From assembly GCA_018402605.1 (NCBI GenBank), contig JAGYIK010000002.1, forward strand, positions 1-30,942: 30,942 nt of DNA, written 5' to 3'. This document shows positions 26,193 through 30,942 of this stretch, piece by piece (the first letter of the stretch is position 1; each line of letters starts with the position of its first letter). Under the pieces are notes generated by a model that saw nothing but the letters and a program-made list of their open reading frames with translations, made no database searches and had not been told where the DNA came from. Origin of the DNA: Litorivicinus sp. Lineage in GTDB: Bacteria > Pseudomonadota > Gammaproteobacteria > Pseudomonadales > Litorivicinaceae. A program made the translations under genes and the position numbers.

Positions 26193-27191
26193 TTAACGAA
26201 TTGGTGGTGCGTAAGCACACCGCCACGTGTCCACAAATCGTTGACCGATCCAGTACGTGGGATACCAATTATGGCTCGACCGTACGCGCATAGTTTCGCC
26301 GTAGTTACCAACTTTGTGTCCGCGTTGTGCCCAATCCGCTGGCAAACTGACATTTCGCCATGTTGCCTTCCACACCGAGGATACGTGCCCACATCAGGAT
26401 TCGGTGGGTTGGCTTTCATTGAATCGGCATTCAGCGACGCGTTGCCCGCCTCTTCTGCGTTGACATTCAACGCATACAGCGTGAACGCCACAATATCCAT
26501 CACTGTGGTGTCACGCCTGACCAGACCACAGGTCAAGGAGGCTCTTTTGAGATCGTTTCGGGCAACAGTACTGCTCCTGCTGGATCTTTCATTTCCGTAC
26601 AGCGCGTAGCTGCGACTTATCGGGAGGTCAGTACATCACCACCTTGAAGCCTTCACGTGTTTACATGTTGACGTCTCGTAACCAACTGGCCGAAATCCAT
26701 GTTATTTATTGCGAGTAGTCAGCCAATATTCAGCTCAGTCGATTGTACCTGCCTGCATAATTACTCGCACCATCAGCTCAAGCGCCGATGAAATACAGGT
26801 CACTACTTGGCCATAAATCGCCGGCATGATGCCAGATTGTAATAGTGGAAATTCAAACCAAGCGACGCGTCACGCCGTCAGCGTGTGCGTGGTGTTGCGC
26901 GGGGAGGACATCGACTTCACCTGATGCGAGGCGTGTGTCTTTGGCTGTCAGCGAGTATAAATGTAACTGCTGGCATCGCCAAACACAGCTGCGGCAATCC
27001 GCATCACGGATTGCTGCCGTCAATACCAACCATGCGGCCAGCGTCATTCGGCCGGAAAGCCGGGCACGCCGCCACTCCACGCCACATTTGGGCTCGCCGC
27101 GGGCTTTGACATCATCGAGTCGCTGCCCCAGCCTGCGACACAGCAAAACAGCAGCCGCAGGCGGCGTTGCAACACAAACGTATTTTCATGG
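26193..27191 (-). CDS. aapJ: Aap-type amino acid-binding protein AapJ, badly frame-broken
   Basis: The periplasmic solute-binding subunit. The start is seen as GGAGTG, then ATG at 27191, with a hydrophobic, cysteine-rich leader. In the next frames come QRLDDVKARGEPKCGV, close to the mature N-terminus of AapJ, and LTAKDTRLASGEVDVL, the conserved ligand-site segment. Near the 3' end are FTLYALNVNAEEAG, WAQRGHKVGNYGE and LWTRGGVLT, ending with YAPPIR and TAA at 26193. These fix identity, order and both ends; the 333-codon span fits AapJ (about 340). The middle (roughly 26540-26850) is hard to read in any frame. This is either the worst sequence in the window or a decayed gene. Confidence 0.65.
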
Positions 27192-27401
27192 ATACACTCC
27201 TGGATAAACGGTTGTTTAATTTCTGCAGGCCTTCATTATTCTTGACGCACTGTTTTTCTCTTAACACTTATACCATCTGAAAATAGGCGCGTGCCCGCCG
27301 CCATTGGCAAAACCTAGCACTGGAGGCCCCAGTCACACAAACAGCACAACTAACTGGGCGAAATTTTTAACTTGTTAGTGCACTTTTTGAATTAAAACCG
27401 A
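27192..27401. promoter_or_regulatory. aapJ upstream region
   Basis: About 210 bp without a convincing reading frame, between the permease stop (27402-27404) and the aapJ start. It is AT-rich near aapJ and probably holds the aap operon promoter. A short ACTGG/CCAGT repeat (27319-27333) is the only structure I noticed, and I could not assign -35 and -10 boxes with confidence. Confidence 0.3.
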
Positions 27402-28299
27402 TCACCAGATTATTTCATGTTCGACCAGTGCTGTGCCGACTAGCACAACGATAGCACCCATCAGGCCCCAAACGCTGGAGCGCGCCTTGATGAGCCGATC
27501 ATTGGCAACATAACCACGGTACCGCTGAACTCAATGCTCATACTACGCAGCCTCACCGGAGCGCAAACATCACCAGCGTCATACCGACACCCATACCAAT
27601 AAAACTGCTGCGAAGTCTACCCAGAGATGTATGTGCTCAGTCCACATAGCGTGGACCGCTGCTTTCGGAACTGTTGGATCCTCATAAGTCAGCAACAACG
27701 CAAAGCAGCCCAGCAGGACGCGAATAGCAGACCCCGCAATCAGGTCGACACCCTGCTCCATCAGCGGACCGCGAGACAACGGGGCCCACCTGCTGTCATG
27801 GCCGCCGAAGAAGGCCAAGTGATGCAGGCCCGGGGTAGTGGGCCGTGAACAACATCCAAAGAGGTTCCTCGCCTGAACGTCTGCGCCCAAGCGCAATGGC
27901 CCACACCATGATGCCTGCGCAGTCACCAATAAACGGCCGATCAGCACCATTAATTGGCAACACTTCATCCAGGAACCCTCACGCCAAACAACGCAGCCAA
28001 GGGGCGTGGGCGCAAACATCATGGCATTACGGCGCGGGTACGCGCGTAAGCCAGCAAATGAAAGGTGTCTCAAGATAAATACCGATCAGGCCAGACACCA
28101 CAGAGTGGCAACACATCAGCAAGCGACTAATTAATTTACCAGATAAATCGATCAACCAGGTGCTGCGGAGAGCACAGTCGCCATCATCAGCATCGAATGC
28201 GATTAAACCGAATGGCACCGGTGCGCGATGGCGCAACCGCAAGCCCGCCTGTTGCCGACAGACAGACGCGACAAAGCCGCTATTTCCTTGGGTGGGCAT
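27402..28299 (-). CDS. DMT/EamA-type permease, frame-broken
   Basis: Hydrophobic pieces in successive minus-strand frames make up one membrane protein of about 300 residues. They include VSGLIGIYLETPF followed by LLAYAR-like sequence, AMMFAPTPL, ADVQARNLFG, TTPGLHHLAFF, SSFIGMGVGMTLVMFALR, and the ending SVWGLMGAIVVLVGTALVEH, to a stop at 27402-27404. Repeated ten-helix architecture with a 'G-x-x-L-V-x-x-G-x-x-L' closing helix is that of drug/metabolite (EamA) transporters. The start is placed at MPTQGNSGFVAS (28299), just after the DUF2058-like gene. Substrate unknown. Because no frame stays open through the gene, length and exact start are approximate. Confidence 0.45.
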
Positions 28300-28313
28300 T
28301 TACCCAGTCGAGG

Positions 28314-28838
28314 TCATCCGGGGATGGGTGGATAATCACCCCTCATCACCTCGAGTTTCGCAAGGTGCGTAAAGATTTCCTGATCCTCCTAAGCGTTTCT
28401 CGGCGGCGCTCAGCGTATCGCGTGGCACAGTCACCAATCTTGCCAAATCGATTTCAATCAAGCCCAGTAAGCCCTTGGCTAACTGGGCGCGGATCAACGC
28501 AACCACTGGGAAGAGGTCGGATTTTTTTCTTGCCATGAAATCGAAAATCAACACGCTCAGCGTCAGCACCACGTGCAACAGCATTGGCAGACACCATGTC
28601 TCGAACTTGAGACAAACGCTCCGCCTGCTGGCGTTTCGTCCGTTCCTGCGCTGAGCGCTTGGTCTTTTACTTTTTCGCCTCTCGCGCCTTTTGCTGGGTT
28701 TCAGCTAGGCTCTCCTGAACACTTGGAATGCTGGTTGTTGCCTCAACACGCTTGGCGTACGTGTTTTTCTTCACTTTTTCTTTTTGTCTGCGACACCCGG
28801 GCGAGAAGCTGATCCTGTAATGACTTGCCCTTACTCAT
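28314..28838 (-). CDS. DUF2058 (YaiL-like) protein, frame-broken
   Basis: The N-terminus MSKGKSLQDQLLARVSQTK, followed in the next frame by a lysine-rich stretch (ADKKKVKK), is typical of DUF2058/YaiL: a short helix, then a charged coiled-coil linker. A later frame has RAQLAKGLLGLIEI and LARLVTVPRDTLSAAEKRL, like the C-terminal beta domain of the family. The last piece, QEIFTHLAKLEVMRGDYPPI, ends at TGA 28314-28316. The whole span is about 175 codons, the usual length. The ATG overlaps or abuts the end of dnaB. Function is not established for the family; proteins are described as nucleoprotein/polynucleotide-associated in some databases. Confidence 0.55.
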
Positions 28839-30621
28839 GGGATAGTCCTGATAATAGGATTCCGCAAGATCTTCAAAACGCGTGTACTGGCCTAGGAATG
28901 CAAGCCCTGACAAGATCAATCAGATGATTTCATTGCTTACCGATAATGATACCGCTGTGCCACTATCTTCCCCAGGTGTTTCTCGTTGTAGACTTCATCG
29001 CGATAAATGGAAACCAAATAACATCAGCGTCCTGGTGATCCCTTCTGAATTGTGCGTAACAGTCCCGCTTGCAACCCATGACCATGCGCCGCGACGGTTA
29101 GATCAAAGCAGCGCTCGAGCACGCCGCATTATTGATTGGATGGGAATCCCAACTGGCCACGGAGTCGAAGAGAGGCACCGTGGCGACCCGACTTCCCGGG
29201 CCAAGAAGCCGCGCTTCACACCAGCCCTCTGCAGTCAAAATTCGATGATCCGGCGTGCATTGCAGGCTCAGCCCAGACGTAGTTTGCAAACCCAAGACCA
29301 TCTTTTCGCCGACTTCCCACACTAATTCAGCAGTGGCCTCGACGCACTGACCAGCGGCATCGACAGCGACGACTTTTGGCGATTGCCCAACCAGTTCAGA
29401 AACGGGAGTTTGTTGGCCATTTGCCAACAGCACTAATGCGTCACCCGAAACGCATTCACGAAGATCAGACATCACGGGTCGTTTATTTGGACGCTGCTCT
29501 AAGGATCGATTTAACTGCGACAATGCAACAACTGGACAGTTCAACTCTTTGGCAAGCGCCTTGAGTGATCGAGAAATCTCAGAAATCTCGCCCGCGCGAT
29601 TCTCGCTGCCACCGGCGACCTGCATCAGTTGGATATAGTCAATCATGATCATGCCAAGACCATCAGGATGCTGCCGAGCGATCCGACGCGCCCGAGAACG
29701 AAGCTCTGTTGGGGTCAAGGCAGGCGTATCATCAATATACAGTGGCTTTTCATTCAGTAAGCTAAATGCCGAGGTCAACCGAGGCCAATCTTCATCGCTG
29801 AGTTTTCCCGTCCGCACCTTGGTCTGATCAATTCGGCCAAGCGATGACAGCATTCGCATCACGATGGCCTCACCCGGCATCTCCATAGAAAAGACGAGCG
29901 TCGGCTTTTCGGCCTTGATGATGCACGCTTCAACCAAACACATGGCAAAGGTGGTCTTACCCATAGAGGGCCGACCCGCCACAATCACCAGATCAGAGGG
30001 CTGAAGGCCCGCGGTCATGTCATCCAACTTGCGGAAGCCTGTTGAGACTCCGGTGATTGCAGAATCAGACGCATAGAGTTCGTCGATCCGCTTCAAAGCG
30101 ACCTTCAAATAGTGGTTTACCGCTTCCGGACCACCGCGCGAGGGACGCTCCTCACTGATCTTGAATACCTTGGACTCTGCCTCATCCAAGATCTCGCTGA
30201 CACTCCGGCCAGCGGGGCGGCGCGCATTTTCCGATAACTCGCCAGCCACCCGGATCAGTTGGCGAAGCACCGAACGATCACGAATGATTTCTGCGTATGC
30301 GGCGACATTGCTTGCACTGGATGCACTGGCTGCAAGCTCAGATAAATAGCCCAAACCACCGGCGTTCTCCGCCTCATCCATTACATTGAGTTGCTCGGAG
30401 ATTGTCAGGACGTCCACAGGGCGACCACGCTCGGCCACACGAACCATCGCCTCAAAAATCAAGCGATGTTCTGGCACATAAAAATCCGCGGCCGTCACCA
30501 TCGACGCGACATCGTCAATCGACTGCGCATCCAACAATAAGCCGCCAAGCAAAGACTGCTCAGCTTCTTTCGAATGTGGCGGTGTTTTCAGTTGCTCAAT
30601 CGCCGAATCGGTCGCAGTCAT
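28835..30621 (-). CDS. dnaB: Replicative DNA helicase DnaB, interrupted by an intein
   Basis: The hexameric helicase that unwinds DNA at the replication fork and recruits primase. The start is MTATDSAIEQLK (30621), with TTTTGGAGAAACC before it; the open frame has nine more codons upstream. The N-terminal domain holds PHSKEAEQSLLGGLLLD. The RecA-like domain has Walker A GRPSMGKTT (216-224), MIMIDYIQLM (Walker B) and VVALSQLNRSLEQRP. After PVMSDLRE (residue 389) a Cys-led intein begins. The C-terminal extein resumes after 29048: S-x-G-I, DADVI, YRDEVYNEKH, IIIGKQ and LAFLGQYTRFEDLAESYYQD, with at least three frame breaks. The stop probably overlaps the next ATG. As dnaB is essential, the breaks are almost certainly sequence errors. 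Confidence 0.9.
29049..29454 (-). other. Mini-intein inside DnaB (no endonuclease)
   Basis: A self-splicing protein insert. Block A starts at the nucleophile: CVSGDALVLLANG, with Cys1 coded at 29452-29454. Block B is LQTTSGLSLQCTPDHRILT followed by AEGW, with the conserved T-x-x-H. The frame then breaks and block F appears as CFDLTVAAH. Block G ends in T-H-N (Asn codon 29049-29051), followed by Ser as +1 residue. The 406 bases give about 135 residues, near the smallest known inteins, with no space for a LAGLIDADG or other homing endonuclease. The site is SDLRE/S-G-x-I-E-Q, within the conserved DnaB segment where, from memory, inteins also occur in other DnaB proteins. Splicing chemistry residues Cys1, His, Asn and Ser+1 are all visible, so it should be active. 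Confidence 0.88.
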
Positions 30622-30650
30622 GGTTTCTCCAAAAGGGCCCGACATCATAC

Positions 30651-30942
30651 TCAGGGAAGCGGGTTTCGACCAACCTCACGGAGTAATGTTGTTAACCGCG
30701 CATCAGAAATACGCACCCGTATCGCGGTCTCGCCGAATTCATTTGCACTCTCCGCGAGCACATCTGCCTCTTGATACAACCGAGCTCTGAGTTTGCCCTC
30801 CTGCGGCGTGAGCGTCAGATCGTGCTCACTAGGGGCCTGACCAATGGCTTCAGCGATCGCATCACGCAAGTCTTCCATGCCCAGGCCGCTGACAGCGGAA
30901 ATCCAAATACGACCCGCTTCATCCCGCCCCGGTTGGACTTCA
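30651..30942 (-). CDS. hflX: GTPase HflX, C-terminal part, cut by window edge
   Basis: The last 96 residues of HflX, a ribosome-associated GTPase that splits stalled ribosomes under stress. The frame enters from the right edge with RIWISAVSGLGMEDLRDAI, the G5 (SA) motif and last GTPase helix. It continues with HDLTLTPQEGKLRARLYQEA, typical of the HflX C-terminal domain. It ends with VRISDARLTTLLREVG at a stop at 30651. The GTP-binding core lies outside the window. It is followed 29 bp later by dnaB and not by hflK, which is unusual. Confidence 0.88.
   Translation of the reverse strand, partial: EVQPGRDEAGRIWISAVSGLGMEDLRDAIAEAIGQAPSEHDLTLTPQEGKLRARLYQEADVLAESANEFGETAIRVRISDARLTTLLREVGRNPLP

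Noticed and set aside
26088..26609. Plus-strand open frame of 173 codons opposite aapQ/aapJ
   Set aside because: Minus-strand pieces match AapJ and AapQ motifs. The plus frame has no recognisable domain and no ribosome binding site.
28573..28812. Plus-strand open frame of 79 codons near 28.7 kb
   Set aside because: The opposite strand reads as the lysine-rich DUF2058-like N-terminal region with a proper start; the plus frame is a shadow.
29098..29454. DnaB truncated by an inserted unrelated gene
   Set aside because: Intein block A and B motifs and the downstream HN/S junction with DnaB C-terminal pieces show an in-frame intein and not a truncation.
1..30942. tRNA or rRNA genes, CRISPR arrays, insertion sequences, prophage
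   Set aside because: I saw no cloverleaf-like or GTTCGAATC-type T-arm context, no spaced direct repeats, and no transposase or phage motifs in any frame; short features could still be missed by eye.

Overview
The window looks like chromosomal DNA of a gammaproteobacterium. The gene families and their order fit this: nrdR-ribD-ribBA-ribH-nusB-thiL-pgpA-ribA, rlmB-rnr, rsgA-psd, hflX/hflK/hflC, a SlyB-type lipoprotein and an Slt70-type lytic transglycosylase. An aapJQMP-type amino-acid importer suggests a free-living, perhaps aquatic, organism. I cannot name a genus. I see no rRNA, tRNA, CRISPR array, insertion sequence or prophage.

Layout. The minus strand at 1-3535 carries an unrecognised broken gene, a PMT/ArnT-like membrane glycosyltransferase and a PIN-PhoH ATPase. 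A slyB-like lipoprotein gene (plus) and a YfcH-like epimerase gene (minus) converge at 3635-4993. A plus-strand run at 5075-10179 encodes the transglycosylase Slt, a small two-helix membrane protein in broken frames, XseB, IspA and Dxs; the last three overlap start-to-stop. A long minus-strand run from 18929 down to 10176 holds rnr-rlmB-nrdR-ribD-ribBA-ribH-nusB-thiL-pgpA-ribA: RNA turnover, 23S rRNA methylation, dNTP control, riboflavin and thiamine cofactor synthesis, transcription antitermination and phosphatidylglycerol synthesis. rsgA-psd (plus) lies at 19002-20887. From 30942 down to 20916 everything is on the minus strand: hflX (cut by the window edge), dnaB, a DUF2058-like gene, a DMT/EamA-type permease, aapJ-aapQ-aapM-aapP, then hflK-hflC.

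The most interesting item is dnaB. Its helicase frame is interrupted after SDLRE by a Cys-led Hint/intein sequence. The intein ends in His-Asn/Ser about 135 codons later and the rest of DnaB follows. It is therefore a mini-intein with no room for a homing endonuclease. A second point is that hflX and hflKC, normally adjacent, are about 7.7 kb apart with dnaB and the aap operon between them. A 21-bp perfect palindrome sits just upstream of hflK.

Reading frames are clean over about 2.1-6.9 kb, 7.2-14.2 kb and 16.6-21.4 kb. They are broken many times in patches at 0-1.1 kb, 6.95-7.19 kb, 16.0-16.55 kb, 21.46-22.98 kb, 24.1-24.3 kb and 25.3-29.1 kb, with isolated breaks in ribD and at the ribBA start. 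The broken genes include the essential dnaB, so uncorrected indels in the assembly are a better explanation than decay. For such genes I give the span of the whole gene and describe the frame pieces.
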